From the NCBI GenBank assembly GCA_025765615.1, contig JAIVFJ010000029.1, positions 124,001-188,000 on the forward strand: a stretch of 64,000 nucleotides of DNA, written 5' to 3'. Origin of the DNA: Zopfochytrium polystomum. Lineage: Eukaryota > Chytridiomycota > Chytridiomycetes > Chytridiales > Chytridiaceae. The position numbers were made by a program, and so were the translations under genes. The notes beneath the pieces are model-generated. The model ran no database searches. It worked only from the letters and a program-made list of their open reading frames with translations, and was not told the origin of the DNA. Shown here in pieces: positions 31,111 through 42,775 of the stretch (position 1 is the stretch's first letter; every line of letters starts with the position of its first letter).

Positions 31111-32671
31111 CTCACGGCCGCCGCGAACTGCACGTGAACGCGGCAGCCGCCCTGTTCGCGCGTCTCTCGTCCTTGGACTCGTCGCGGCCGCCTCGCCCAG
31201 GCATTCCTCCACCCGCCCAAGGATCCATCGTCGCTGCGGACGGCCCCCGCTGCGGCGACCATCCCGCGATCTGTCTTCCCGCCTGAAAAGCCCGTCTCCC
31301 CGCGCAGCCACAAGGTTCGGACGAGCAGATCAAGCCGCACTGGACTGGCGAGTCGGTGGACGGCTCAAGGAATCAGGCCGGGCCGTCAGATCGATGGTTG
31401 GCAACGGCTTCTCAACGCGATCGAGGCCACACCGGACAAGCCTGTCGCTTCTGAGACCAAGACTTGGAGCATCGCCCGGCTTCTGAGGTTTGGCACCTTT
31501 AAAAATGAGAATTGGATTGGGGCCTTTATTGACTAACCTGTCGATTACAGTTGATCGGGGAGGTAAACGCGATCCCCTCATCCCAAATCTCCGATCGATG
31601 GACACTTGCCGCGCGCCGTATTTTCAGCTACTTTCCCAAGAATACAGCGTTTCACGCGCCCTTCCACCCTCGTTCTGTGGAGAGTGCTTTTTGCGTGGTT
31701 ACTGCGGACGCCGCTCGCACGGGCGTCTCAGACGATCTGATACCTCGAGTCTTCGAGGAGTACCAGGACAAGGTGCGGAGCTCCTACGGAATTAAGACGA
31801 CGCAGCTAAACGGCGGTGGAATCTGGGCTGCGTGGATGCGGGGGTTGTGCGACGCCGGAAGTGCTCGGCAAGCTGTGGAAGGTTTGTGACCAAGCCTACT
31901 ATATGTTAAGGGATTTCTCCGCTGACCCTCCAATTCTTTTAGTATTCAGACAAGCTCGAGCTGCAGGACTCCCCGCAACACCAACCCTCCTCGGTCGAAT
32001 TATCTTTCAGTGCACGAACGACGAAACGGAGTTTGCCATCAGCGCTCTGGAAGCAGTGTACAAGACCAAGTCCCATTCAACAACACGCCCCTGGCATCTC
32101 CGATTCCGACGCACCTTCTCAACCACGTTCTTCGACTCTGCTTTGTTCATGAGGACCCGTCGATCCGAAACCGGGTCGAAGCCATCCTTCCGAAGTCGGC
32201 CTTGCACCAGCCGCAACGGAACCCACGCCAGAAAGCCAAAGTGTCACCAATCACCTTGTGGCCGCGTCCCCATCGTCAACATCTCTCGATCGCCAACGCC
32301 AACGCACCGTTCTCTCTCTTCTCCGAGGTGCCGCCATTGAGCAGGCGTCCGGGGTGGTGTGGCGAATTGCGGAGCTGTCGGCGCGGCGTGGAGTTCGTCT
32401 CAGTTTCGATGAAGTCCGTCGAAGCGTGCTCGGGGTCATGGCCCTCTCGCAGAAAAAGCGCGATGCAAATTCGAGGGGCGATCGTGCGGAACTAGTACGG
32501 GTCGGCGGCCGTGCGACGCGTGCGTGGGTACCCGGAGCGGAAGACATGAAGGTGGCGGACGATTTTGCGCGGGGGCTCTTGGAGGCTGCTGTCGGTTTCC
32601 GATCGAGCGATCCAACACCGCAAACGGGAGGGTTGCAGTTACACCGTTTTGATGCTGTCTTTCTTGTTTAG
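31111..32671 (+). pseudogene. PPR-like (pentatricopeptide) protein with broken frame
   Basis: An open stretch to about 31490 contains GWQRLLNAIEATPDKPV and TWSIARLLRF. After an intron (acceptor ATTACAG at 31550) the frame reads SDRWTLAARRIFSYFPK and then WAAWMRGLCDAGSARQAVE. An intron of about 55 bp inside that helix pair joins to VFRQARAAGLPATPTLLGRI, a good 35-residue PPR helix-turn-helix that implies RNA binding, commonly in mitochondria. Afterwards the frame shifts near 32070 (to NNTPLASPIPTHLLNHVL) and near 32225 (to QRTVLSLLRGAAIEQASGVV), ending at 32671. The start codon is unresolved. Frame shifts suggest decay or indel errors. Confidence 0.45.
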
Positions 32672-32968
32672 TCTTGATTTGAACGATCTGCCCTTGTAGT
32701 TCGAGAATTTCTGCCGCTGTGACGGCGTGACTGTTTTCGTCAATATATCATCCCGCAGCGGTGTTCCAGACGCGAATTCCGTTCCTTTCTGTTCCGATTC
32801 TAGTCGTATTTCTTGACAAGCCCTGACAGGTGAACAAGGTTGTCAAAACAAAATACAAACTTCAAGTTGCACTCTCAGAATAACTTCGTCCCTCGTTAGC
32901 AAGATCAGAGCACTTCGATCATCAGCCTCAACCCACTTCGCTCCACACACCCATCCAACCCCACTAAA

Positions 32969-33756
32969 ATGAAGGCCACCACCCTCCTCGCTCTCCTCCC
33001 CGCCCTCGCCACCGTCGCGACCGCGCTCCCCATCCCGCGCCCCTTCCCCGCGCCCGTCGCCGCCCCCGCGCCGGCCCCCGACGCGACCTCGGACCTCGTC
33101 AACACCGTCAACGGCATCCTCAGCGGCTTCCAGTCCTGCACAAAGTCCTGCATCGGGGTCTCGGGCACCCTCAGCCTCCAGGCCCTCAATACGCTCTGCC
33201 TCAGCTTCGACAACCCCGCGACGCTGTCGGCCGCCACGACTTGCTTGATGGGGAGCGGCTGCATTGCGGATTTGGGAACTGTGAGTGTTGGGTGGGGCGT
33301 GGGTTCTTTTTTTTTTTTTTTTGCGTGCTGGGAATCCCTCCTTCAGCTAACAGCTGATCGACTACTCTACTTACAACGAAAAAAATTACACCTTCTAGCT
33401 CACGGGCCTGACAGCACAGTGCGTCAGTGTGAGTACCCAACCCGTGTTGCACAACACTCTTTCCTCCCTCCCCTCCTAAGTGGTCCCGCTAATTTCAACT
33501 TGCACAACAGATCGAAGCCGCCGCCGCCGGCGGCTCCGCCGCCACGACCTCCTCCGCCGTCGCCGCCGCCGCGTCCTCCGCAAAGGCCGCCTCGTCGTCG
33601 TCTTCATCGACCTCCTCCTCCGCCGCCGCCGCAAGCTCGGCCGCCGCCGCCCCCGCTCCGACCAGCACGAAGAGCGCCGGCGCGTCGGACAAGAAGGTTG
33701 CCGGGTCGGCGGCCGCCATCGTCGCGGTGGCCGTCGGCGCGGTGGCGTTGCTGTGA
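32969..33756 (+). CDS. Secreted Cys-containing, Ala/Ser-rich GPI-anchored protein (CFEM-like)
   Basis: Exons 32969-33280, 33399-33428 and 33511-33756 give 195 residues in frame. Signal peptide residues 1-19 (MKATTLLALLPALATVATA), then a Pro/Ala stretch. A core of about 75 residues has six Cys (SCTKSC, LC, TC, GC, QC), followed by a Ser/Ala/Thr-rich stalk of about 60 residues and a hydrophobic C-terminus ending VAVAVGAVALL, as in GPI-anchored cell-wall proteins. The core spacing recalls CFEM domains, which carry eight Cys and bind heme or act at surfaces, but two Cys are lacking, so the label stays CFEM-like. A 30-bp middle exon is notable. It is likely displayed on the cell wall. Confidence 0.8.
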
Positions 33757-34255
33757 TTGGAAAAATTGTTTGGTTTCCAGAGAGGGATAGAAGTCGAGAA
33801 GGAAAGACTGTGGAGGGTGGTTAGAGTAGATTCGACTGCAAGAGGAGCGTGGTACACAACTTTATATTTAATACAGAACCTGTTCGAATCCGAAGCTTGC
33901 AGCCCGCCCTTCAAGTTTTGAAAACCGTAATGAATGTCACGGTCGGCGCTTGAAAAAAGATTTGTTGGCGTCCTCGCGTGCGGCAAGAGGGATGCAGGAG
34001 ATGACAGAAAATACGAAGGCGGTCTATTCGCTGCCAGAGATCCGAAGTGAACGAGGACTCAGGCTTAAACGTCGAGTACGGCGGAGGGCAAGACAAACAA
34101 AACAAAAAGGAGGCGGGCGGAAACGCTAACCACGAAACAAGCAGATCGAAGGGCACGAGTACTAATGGAGGCGCAAAAATAAAGGAAATCACATCGCTCA
34201 AAGAATCGGACCCACGAAAAAACAACAAGCCAACCCCACATGAAGCAACGCAAGT
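33757..34255. other. Convergent spacer
   Basis: 3' flanks of the GPI-protein gene and the BAR-protein gene. No gene is supported. The overlapping minus ORF at 33495-33986 is a shadow of the Ala/Ser-rich exon. Confidence 0.35.
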
Positions 34256-35488
34256 TTACGAAGACGGGTGACGCAGCAGCGCCTCGTTCGTAACCTGCAG
34301 CTCGTCAATCTCAGGGCTCAGCTCCGCCAGAGCTTCGTGCGCCTCCTTAAAGTACTTGAGCTGGGCTGCAACGAGGTCCGCCAAGTTCTTGAGCGGCTCG
34401 GGGCTCTCGACGACGGCCGTCATCTTGCCCATCGCGTCGTCGACGACCGCGACAAACTCGTCCTCGGTGGCCTCCATCTCCTGCCGGGCGGCCTCCTCGC
34501 GCTCGGGGCGCGCCGCCTTCAGCTTCGCGCGTGCCGCGTCGTAGTTCAGGCGCACGGCCTGCACGTTGCGGCGCGCCTTCATGGCGTGCAGGATCAGCTG
34601 GTTCAGGGTGGTCGAGAAGGGTTGGTGGAACTTGGCGGTCGCTTCGGCGTCGAGGCGGAGGCGGGCGGCGCCGACGCGCTCTTCGGTGGCGGCGAACTTC
34701 TTCAAGGCAACGCCTGTGGCCGTTGGCAGTTAAATTCTGGTCGTAAGATCGCTAGGATTGTGCTAAGACTTACCAAGCGGCTCCTCACTGCCGACGGCGT
34801 CAGCGTTTGCTGTCGCAGCCTTCGCGAAAGCGTGTGCCAGACTCCGCGGGATTTCATCTTTTGGCTGGGAGGCGTCCCTCGTTGCGGGAGTACCCGACGC
34901 GCTCGACACCAGGGTGGAAACCCTGTCAGACACGGTGGTCGCAAAGTCGTAGGCCGATTCAGACAGAAGGGGCTCGTAGTCGTAGTGCGGTAGGGTGTAG
35001 TTTCGTGATACCCGGAGGAAGGATTCGTGGAGCGCTTTGATCTTGTCCACTTTCTAAAAGGTAACATCATAAGGTTGCTGGCAAAACAGTCCAATCAATC
35101 AACACTGACCTCCTCAAGCTCTTTGTACTTAGCAGGGAGCTCTGTCACGTCAGTGACGGATCCCATCCTCTCCTTGGCATACTGTTCGAGATCGCAGGCA
35201 TTGAAAGTTAGACGATATGAGATTTAAGGGATGCCCTCGATCGCAAGTGGCGAACACGGTTGGAATCCACTCTGCAGCAGGAAGAAGAAGACCACGGCAC
35301 ACGATCGATCGCGCATGTGCGATCAGAGCAGCAAGCAACGCTGAGGATCGAGCAGATCTTTTTCTCTATCATGATAAAGCCAGCCATGAGGGCGGAGGCC
35401 TGCACACGCGTCGAACGACACTCTGTCGGGACTCTGCGGCAGCTCTTCCAAAACCCACGCCTTCCGTCTGCCATACGGCGCACACACT

Positions 35489-35553
<65 letters not shown>

Positions 35554-35688
35554 CTGCGAGACTTGCGAGAAGCCCTTTGCAGCCTGTGCACCGAGCGGCT
35601 TCAGCGACGCCGACAGGCCCGACAGCAGCGACGAGATCTGGGCGGTGGCGGCGCTCGACGTCGAGGCAGGCGGATTCGCGGAGGCCAT
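34256..35688 (-). CDS. BAR-domain protein, Gvp36-like
   Basis: Exons (minus) 35688-35554, 35181-35110, 35053-34774 and 34713-34256 give 314 residues. An N-terminal segment with amphipathic potential (ISSLLSGLSASLKPLG) precedes KYKELEEKVDKIKALHESFL and a long all-helical, charge-rich region (KKFAATEERVGAARLRLD to AHEALAELSPEIDEL). This matches the fungal Gvp36/BAR family that binds curved membranes of the Golgi and endosomes. Length is close to the family norm of about 320. Intron 1 (35182-35553) carries a long AC microsatellite (about 35486-35549). The gene lies head to tail with the RCK kinase, whose 3' end is 225 bp upstream. Confidence 0.8.
35486..35549. repeat. AC dinucleotide microsatellite in BAR-gene intron 1
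   Basis: About 30 consecutive CA units, placed directly after the 5' splice site of intron 1 of the Gvp36-like gene (minus strand reads GTGTG repeats from the donor). It generates overlapping CVCVCV-type ORFs that are not real. Confidence 0.95.
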
Positions 35689-35912
35689 GGTTGGTTGGGT
35701 TCAGATTTCTCCTTTTCTCCAACTGCCAAGCGAGGGACAGGGGGTTCAAGTTGGATGGTTCGAACGAAACTGATGAATGTGAATGTAATAGTGACAGCGA
35801 TAATATATGGAATGTCGGATTCCAGTTTTCTCTCGGTCATGAAGGAGTAAGTAAACACAACATTCGTCCGGGCATATCAGACCTATTAACAGCTGCAAGA
35901 TCCCGGACCACA

Positions 35913-38731
35913 CTAACCATACCGACCACCCCCAACCGTCGCGCCACCGACCCCCGCCATCCTGTTGTCAACACTCGGAAACAAGGCGCTCCGACTACCA
36001 TTCCTGCTCTGATTGTACGCTCCTTTTCCTTCCCGTGACTTCACGGGTGACTGCGAACGGTGCTGATGTGATGGCGACTGCTGGATGCCAAAGAAGAGCG
36101 GATCCACCGGGGCAGTTGTCTGGCTGCGCAGCCGGCCACCGGGAACGGCAATGTTGCTTGGCATCAGGCGAGAGGAAAACGAGAACATATTGTTGCGGTG
36201 TGTCGGCACGTCTGCGCGTTGTCGCAGCTGTTGTTGCTGTTGCTGTTGGCGGTACGGACTGACGGCTGGAATGTTGCGGTGGCTCCCAGTTGGAAGAGCA
36301 GCCATGGGGGATGGGTGATTGGCACGCGGTTTTGGAGACGTAAGTTGCGGCAGGAAAGGCTGTGACTGGACGGGCTGCTGCCGAGCCAAGGATCGCAGTG
36401 GGGCTGGCTGTTGGTACCGGGGAGTGGGCGACTCGTTTTGAGGTGGGCTCAGTATTTCGCGACTAAATCCGGTCGTTGCATCAGTGCTCCTCGAGGAGTG
36501 TGCCAGATTAGCGACTGTGAGAGAAGTTCAAGTTCAGTTAAGAGTGGTCTGGAAACATCGCCGTTACCTGCGACATCGGCTCCTCTATGGGAAAAAATCC
36601 CGGAGAGAAAGTTCAGCGGTTTGTGCGGTTGCGCTGCAGGCTTTAGGGCAGTGACATCTGGCTGTCTTCTCCTCGTATCTGTGCTCTGAAGTAGGCCGTT
36701 GGTACGATTCCGAACATGCGTCTGATGATGGTAAGGCGGCGGCTCGACGGACAGTGGGTTCCTCGATCGGTCATAAGAGCTGAGTGTGTCAGCAGCCGCA
36801 AAGGGCTGCCTACCGTGTGGTGCAACCTCTGGTGAAACCTGCGCAATCAGCGGTGGCTTTGAATACGTTGGAGTCCTTGCGACGTCTTCCGTTGCTTCTT
36901 CGATCTCTCGGAAGAGGGTTTCGATTGACAAAGTGGGGTCCGCGATCCGCTGAGCTTCTCCCGATCGACCGCTCCGCCGTAATGGCGAAGCCTCGGGCGT
37001 TCTGTCTCGACCCGTAGAATCGATGGGGGGTATATTGGAATACCGTGGTCGGTTCAAGTCAGCGGACATTCTCTTGGAGGGAAGACCTTCTCGACTTGCA
37101 ACTCCTCGACGGCTCGACATCCGTTCACGCGAGAACGGCTTTCCTCGTGTTGGTTGCTGAGAATTTTGATGTCGAGTCAAGCCGGCCTCCTCTGAGTCTG
37201 ACATCCCGAAAATATCGAAACCGTCTGGTTCTGCATCAACCGCAACTCGAAGATTGGTCTGACGTCCGTCCGGTGCTTCCGGCAGTTGTGCGACGTCCGG
37301 AACGATTTGGTCCATCGCTGCTCGCTGTGGCTTCTCGCTGAAAGCTGGTGGGGTTGATTTCGACGTTGTGAGATGCGGACTAATCAAATCGGGCGCCGAC
37401 GATGCGTTTCTTGCAAGAGGAGAGCTCCAAAGATTTGAAAACCAAGGATGCTGTAGGGCTTCTGAGGCTGTTGGGCGACGGGAAGGCTCGTACAGAAGCG
37501 TATCGGCAATCAACTGGAGGATGTCGGTTGACGCTGTCGGGAGCACGTCGCAGAGGTGAGCAGGGTTCATAGAGGGGTATTTGAACCCCATCTGCGACGC
37601 CAGTCGCACGCCGTCGGGCCAAGCTCCGCCGCCAGCAATACGATCTCGAGCAGCAACCGGCATATCCGCGCTGTAGTAGGCTCGCGAGCCGGTGGGGGAT
37701 ATCGTTGGACCGCCCAGAGATAATTCCATCGACTCTTGTTGAGTAGGACTACCAACAACGGAGCAAATTTTAAAGACTTGATCCACCTCGGACGTTCCTG
37801 GAAACAAGGGTCGAAGACTGCAGAGTTCAGCGATAATTGCCCCTACTGCCCACATATCAATTGGCGATGAATAGCTCGTTGACCTAAGAATCACTTCAGG
37901 AGCGCGATACCTGTAGTAGTGAATAAGGGTTAGCCATGCGCTGCAACAGATTGAATGAATGCTCTAGGCACTTACCACCGCGTGCTCACGTATTCTGTGT
38001 ATGGTGGTAAACTTCGAATTTCTCTCGCAAGACCGAAGTCCCCAATTTTCACCAGATCTCCTTTAAGAAGAAGGTTTTCTGTCGAACTGCAAATTAATAC
38101 CAACTGGTTGCAACGGAACGAGGCATGATTGAGCCTCACCTGGTTTCATATCCCTGTGAAAAAACCCATGCTTGTGCATGTGCTGCAATCCAAGCAGAAT
38201 CTGAAAGCTTCAGAGTGAGGCAGGTTTTTAGCGCTTTTCCGCAAAAGCAATGATGACCACTTACGAGTATCTCTTCACTTCCTCGTCCGGGAAAAGATTG
38301 CCTCCGCGGTCTTTCATTTTCTGGTAAAGGTTCCCGTCCATGAATTCGAAGATGAAACTCAACTCATCAACTGATGGATCCCGAATGACTTCTTTCAGCT
38401 TGACGATATTGATGTGGTTGTTCAGTTTTGCCAGAGACTGATTGAGGTTTAATCTTACTATCGTAGGAAAATCAATGACGAGGCGCTCACTTTGACTTCA
38501 CGTAACTGCGTGCACTCCTCCCATGTTCGGTATTTCTTCTTCATTCTCTTTATAGCGACCTTTCAGATTGATGGCACGGGTGGACAGAAGATCAGCCAGA
38601 ATCGATGCGATCAGATTAAAGCCGCTTACGATCTCCCCGTTCGTCGCGTTCTTAGCCATGAGAACAACGCCGAAACTGCCATCTCCGAGCTGCTTCACGA
38701 TCTGGAACTTGTCCAGTGGGGATCGGATCAT
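35913..38731 (-). CDS. RCK-family (MAK/ICK/Ime2-like) protein kinase
   Basis: Seven exons (minus) 38731-38630, 38559-38491, 38437-38265, 38207-38140, 38078-37976, 37910-36568 and 36514-35913, all in phase, 819 residues. Glycine loop LGDGSFGVV (15-23), Lys38 in VAIKRMK, catalytic loop [12 protein letters not shown] (Asp134, Asn139), D151-F-G, activation loop [15 protein letters not shown] with the TxY pair Thr165/Tyr167. The kinase domain ends near residue 300. The remaining 500 residues are low-complexity Pro/Ser/Arg/Gln. TxY plus [12 protein letters not shown] are hallmarks of RCK kinases, which control ciliary length and intraflagellar transport, or meiosis (Ime2) in yeasts. It supports a flagellated life stage. 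Confidence 0.9.
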
Positions 38732-39099
38732 AAGGTCGAAGTACAGCCAAATTTACAGGACTGATCGTGAAGCCGACTGCAGCGAGCGACCCCTTGGTAC
38801 AGTAAACGCTTGCCGATGACGTGGGGGGAGGTGGGGGTTCGAATTTCTGACAAACTTGAGAACGAAACGACCAGTCCTCTTCAACAAACAGGTAAGCCCT
38901 AATCTATACCAAAGAAGAATATGTTGAGAGTCATTTGACTGGAGTGCGAATTTGCGAAGAGGCTTAAGCCCGCTTAAATTCTTTGTATACCTTGGCCGTG
39001 TTCTTTGGGTTGTTTGCGGGTCTTCGTTCTTGGTGAACAGAGTTGTTAGGTTCAACGACTGCCAGAGCTGAACCAATCGGCCCAAGGAAAATTTTGAAA
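38732..39099. promoter_or_regulatory. Divergent promoter region, RCK kinase / eS25
   Basis: 368 bp between the divergent start codons of the kinase (minus) and ribosomal protein eS25 (plus). No specific element is identified. Confidence 0.4.
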
Positions 39100-39936
39100 T
39101 GGTGAGCGACATCGTCCCAATATCCAGGTCCACGCATCTACCTCAGTTGGGCAATGGCCGATCGTCCACTCGATCCACGACCAGATAGGCTGCGCGACCT
39201 TTACTGATCGGATGCCGAACTGGGTCGCGATGGGACAGGATGGGATGGGATGGGATGGATGGGATGGAATGATCGAGTTACGAATGAGACACGATCTAAC
39301 CGTGCTCACCTTCATCTGACCCATACCTTCACCTGCACCAAAACTGGCGATCGATGCGAACGAACGCTGGCGATCTTTTCGACGGTAGCCTCCTAAAGCA
39401 GACAAATCATCAGGAAAGGCGAAGCCATCGTCGGGCGGAGGAGGAGGCAAGGCCAAGAAGAAGGTAAATTCGATCTGCTCGTTCTTCGTTTCCTTCTCGT
39501 CCCACATGATGCCAACCCCGCAACCTTCATCATCGAGTAGAAGTGGTCCAAGGGAAAGACAAAGGACAAGGCCAACAACGCCGTCATCTTCGACAAGACT
39601 ACCTTTGAGCGTCTGTTCAAGGAGGTCCCCACCTTCAAGCTCATCACCCCGTCCATCCTGGTCGACCGTCTCCGCATCAATGGATCTCTCGCCCGTGTTG
39701 CCATCCGCGATCTTGCGGGCAAGGGTTTGATCCGCCCGATCTCCACCCACAGCAAGCAGCTGATCTACACTCGCGCCACCAAGGTGATGTAACTTTGCAA
39801 TTGTATTGACGTTCCTAACAGCGCATGGACTTTTCAGGAGGAGGACGCGCCGAAGGAGGCTGCCGCAACCGAGAAGAAGCCCAAGGCGAAGAAGGGCAAG
39901 AAGGAGGCTGCGGAGGAGGCGGAGGACGACGAGTAA
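39100..39936 (+). CDS. RPS25: 40S ribosomal protein eS25
   Basis: Exons 39100-39102, 39389-39463, 39541-39783 and 39838-39936 give 139 residues. Exon 1 codes for the initiator Met only (ATG followed directly by GTGAGC). Exon 2 begins [14 protein letters not shown] and ends AKKK. Exon 3 holds the conserved [48 protein letters not shown] and QLIYTRATK. Exon 4 adds an unusual acidic/Lys tail. The protein is a component of the small ribosomal subunit near the P/E sites. The long first intron (286 bp), which contains a GGGAT repeat near 39237-39270, is typical of fungal ribosomal-protein genes. The core matches eS25 throughout; only the tail (about 32 residues) is longer than usual. Confidence 0.95.
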
Positions 39937-41134
39937 ATGGGGATCTGATGATTTGGGTGTTGATGCTCCTTGAGGACAAACACATTATTCTGGGCGGAAT
40001 ATACTCAGCCATTGCACGCAATATATTCAATCGTCCAACCCTTCTCGCATTTCAATCCGGACGCTGCTTCTTGGATAGTCGAGCGCGTTTCTCTGGCAGT
40101 GCTGCCGAGATTTTTTACTTGCCATCGCAAAAAACCGTTGCCCCTGCACCAAGCCACGGAGGCCATGGTCATGAGTTCGCGAGCGCGGCAGCGAGGTCAA
40201 CTAACAAGCCAGTGTTGAGGTTCCCGACTGATGCTGAACCTGTCAGTGGAGTTTCCTTGGAACGACAACTGAGGATCGCGCCAATAGGGCACGAGGGAAT
40301 GTAACAGACCCATTTGGGCGACCTCGCGGGCAGCCTTATGTTGCAGCATCTGCACGAGGGCAATCTGCCTTAGGCCGGCCGGCCGAGGTGAGTCCTTGTC
40401 GAGAGGTCGACAGGGCAAAGCGACTGCTGTCGCAGCGGTCCTGTCACGCGGTTACCGAGTAGGTGCAAGACCACGCTCTCTTGGGCCAGAGCCGCGTTCG
40501 CCCCAGTACAGTGGCACCACGACGGAGCGGAAGTTGGAAAGGAACAGTAGGAATAAAGCAAAGGTAATGGTGTTGGGGTAGGACAAGGCGAGGCAATGCT
40601 TCGCTGTCTCACCGGGAGGACAGGCAGGGAGCTCCGACAGGCAAAATTAACAGGCTTGAAGGTCCAGCCAGAGTTTGCAAATGCAGAGCGTAAGTTTGGT
40701 AGAAGGAAGAACCAGCAAACACGCTGACAATAATCAAGGGATCACAGTAAAGCCGCGAACACTAGAAGTATGACGAAATCAAGGAACGTGATAGCAACGC
40801 GAGAGGACAAAGAACACCGAGAAAGACGGTGTTTTGGTAAAGCCTCGTCATCAGACATAAGCAACTGGGCGCCCCCTTATGCCATCGAGCTCCGGAAGTC
40901 CATTCCATCCGAGCTTCCACTCGAGAAGGGCGCGTGGACAAACATGGGGCCAACGGGTAGGAACTGCGCCGGAAGAAAAGGAAAAAAAAAAAGAAAAAAA
41001 GAAAAAAGAAAAAAGAAAAAAAAAGAAAAAAGATGGAAATTCGGAACTGTCTCATGCAAGGAAACCCGAGGAAAAGCAGGCAGGTTCAGGCACTTGCCAA
41101 ACTGAGCGTGAGATCCGGCGCAGCAACATGGAGG

Positions 41135-41167
<33 letters not shown>

Positions 41168-41621
41168 AAAGGCAACCTCGGCGGGCGCTCAACCCCTCGG
41201 TCCTACGAGCCAGATCGGCGCACATGTTGTTTGCCGCCTGCCGCACACAATTGAGATGAGAATTATGCAGCGTTCTGTTCCTCTTCAGGGAATCACAAGC
41301 CTCCGAGCTTGTGTCCTCCGAGGACCAGCGGTTGGCGGCTCGTCGGAGGTTGTCACAAGGAGGTGAAAGCGGCGAGGAACAGAAAGGAACAGAAAGGAAC
41401 GACGAGCAGGCCGCATTGAAAGACAGCTGGGCGCAGAGCAGATTGCCCGCTCAAAATCGGCAAGAGAGAAAATGACGACATACTCTACACGCCAAACCTT
41501 CTTTTCAGTGTTCTCGCGCATTGCCGCTTCTTGGTGGAAAGCGTCGAAACACCCCATAAAAACAGTGAGGAAGGCCCCCCGACGAAGCAGAAAAGCCGCT
41601 ACCATCACAACTTCACCGACA
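39937..41621. other. Gene-poor spacer with homopurine and poly-A tracts
   Basis: 1.7 kb without a supported gene. An A/G homopurine run at about 40978-41033 and a poly-A run of more than 30 bases at about 41132-41165 dominate. All ORFs across it are short or low in complexity. The right end is the promoter of the solute-binding protein. Confidence 0.4.
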
Positions 41622-42775
41622 ATGCTCCGCGTCCTCGCTCCCCTCTTGGCCTTCACCGCACTCGCTTCCGCAGCTCCCTCTCTGAGCCTTTGCCCTGAAG
41701 AGACCAGGTCCCTCAGCGAGCTGTACCAGGACGCCCTCACGGAGGGCGGAGTCCTCAACGTCCGCGCCGGCGGCGACGAGCTCAACCAGCAGGACAGCAT
41801 CAAGCAGGCCTGGGAGTCGGCTTTCCCAGGCATCAAGTACAACGTCACCATTGACCTTTCCAAGTACCACGACGGCTACATTGACCGAGAGATCGCCTCG
41901 GGCCAGGTCTACACTGATGTCGCCACCCTGCAGACGCTGCACGACTTTCCTCGTTGGAAGGACGCCGGCGCGTTGATGCAGTACAAGCCGGCCGGTTTCG
42001 GGCAAGTTTTCGACGAGATCAAGGACAGCGACGGCTACTACTATGGCTATAACGTGTTTGGATGGGCGCTCCTGTACAACACCGCCCACGTGACACCTAC
42101 ACCCACCGGGTTCATTGACCTACTGCGACCCGAGCTGAAGGACAAGCTGGTCATGACGTACCCCAACGACGATGACTCGTTCCAGCACACTTTGTTTAAC
42201 TTGTGAGCGCCACAGTTCTTGTCTCTTTCACTCTTCTCAAACTGACTCCTTGTCCCCACTACCCGCCTTCCGTCCCCCTCCCCTTCAACCCCTCCAGAGT
42301 GAACCACTACGGCTATGACTTTTTCGACAAGCTCATCGCGCAAAATCCGCGCTGGGTCCGCGGCGGCGCAACCCCCATCGCCCTCATGTCTGCAAGCTTG
42401 AACGGCAACGGCTCCTACTACCTCGCCTACACCGCTGCCTTCGGGCCCCCCGGTCTGGCCGTCGTCAATCCCACCGACGTCCCGGCAACCACTTGGTCGC
42501 AGACCGCCGCGATCCTCGCCAAGGCGCCGCACCCAAAGACCGCAAAGCTGTTTGCCAACTTTTTGCTGTCCAAGGACTTTCAGGCGGCTAACTCGCCGTC
42601 GGTCAGGAAGGACGTGCCGCCCGCGAACGGCGACAAGCCCGCGAACGAGAAGTTTGACCTGACCGCGTTTGCAAAGTACATGGCGGACCGTCCCGCGGTG
42701 GAGCGGTTCCGGTTCTTTATCGAGTCCAAGATTGGCACGCCACAGGGTCTCAGCCCGTTGGTGGATGGGTTGTAA
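41622..42775 (+). CDS. Extracellular solute-binding protein (bacterial-type, iron-ABC-like)
   Basis: Exons 41622-42202 and 42298-42775 join to 352 residues. Signal peptide MLRVLAPLLAFTALASA, then a periplasmic-binding-protein-II type fold: GVLNVRAGGDELNQQD, WESAFPGIKYNV, DVATLQTLHDF, GYYYGYNVFGWALLYN and KLVMTYPNDDDSF, and in exon 2 LIAQNPRWVRGGATPIALM and KTAKLFANFLLS. This order matches family-6-type bacterial Fe3+-binding proteins. Similar secreted proteins occur in fungi without the ABC partner. The usual start at 41472 in the same frame is rejected because it precedes the signal peptide by 50 residues. Probably secreted; the ligand is unknown. It may be an ancient transfer from bacteria. 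Confidence 0.82.

Noticed and set aside
35260..35850. ORFs containing HTHTHT or CVCVCV runs
   Set aside because: Translations of the CA microsatellite in intron 1 of the BAR gene.
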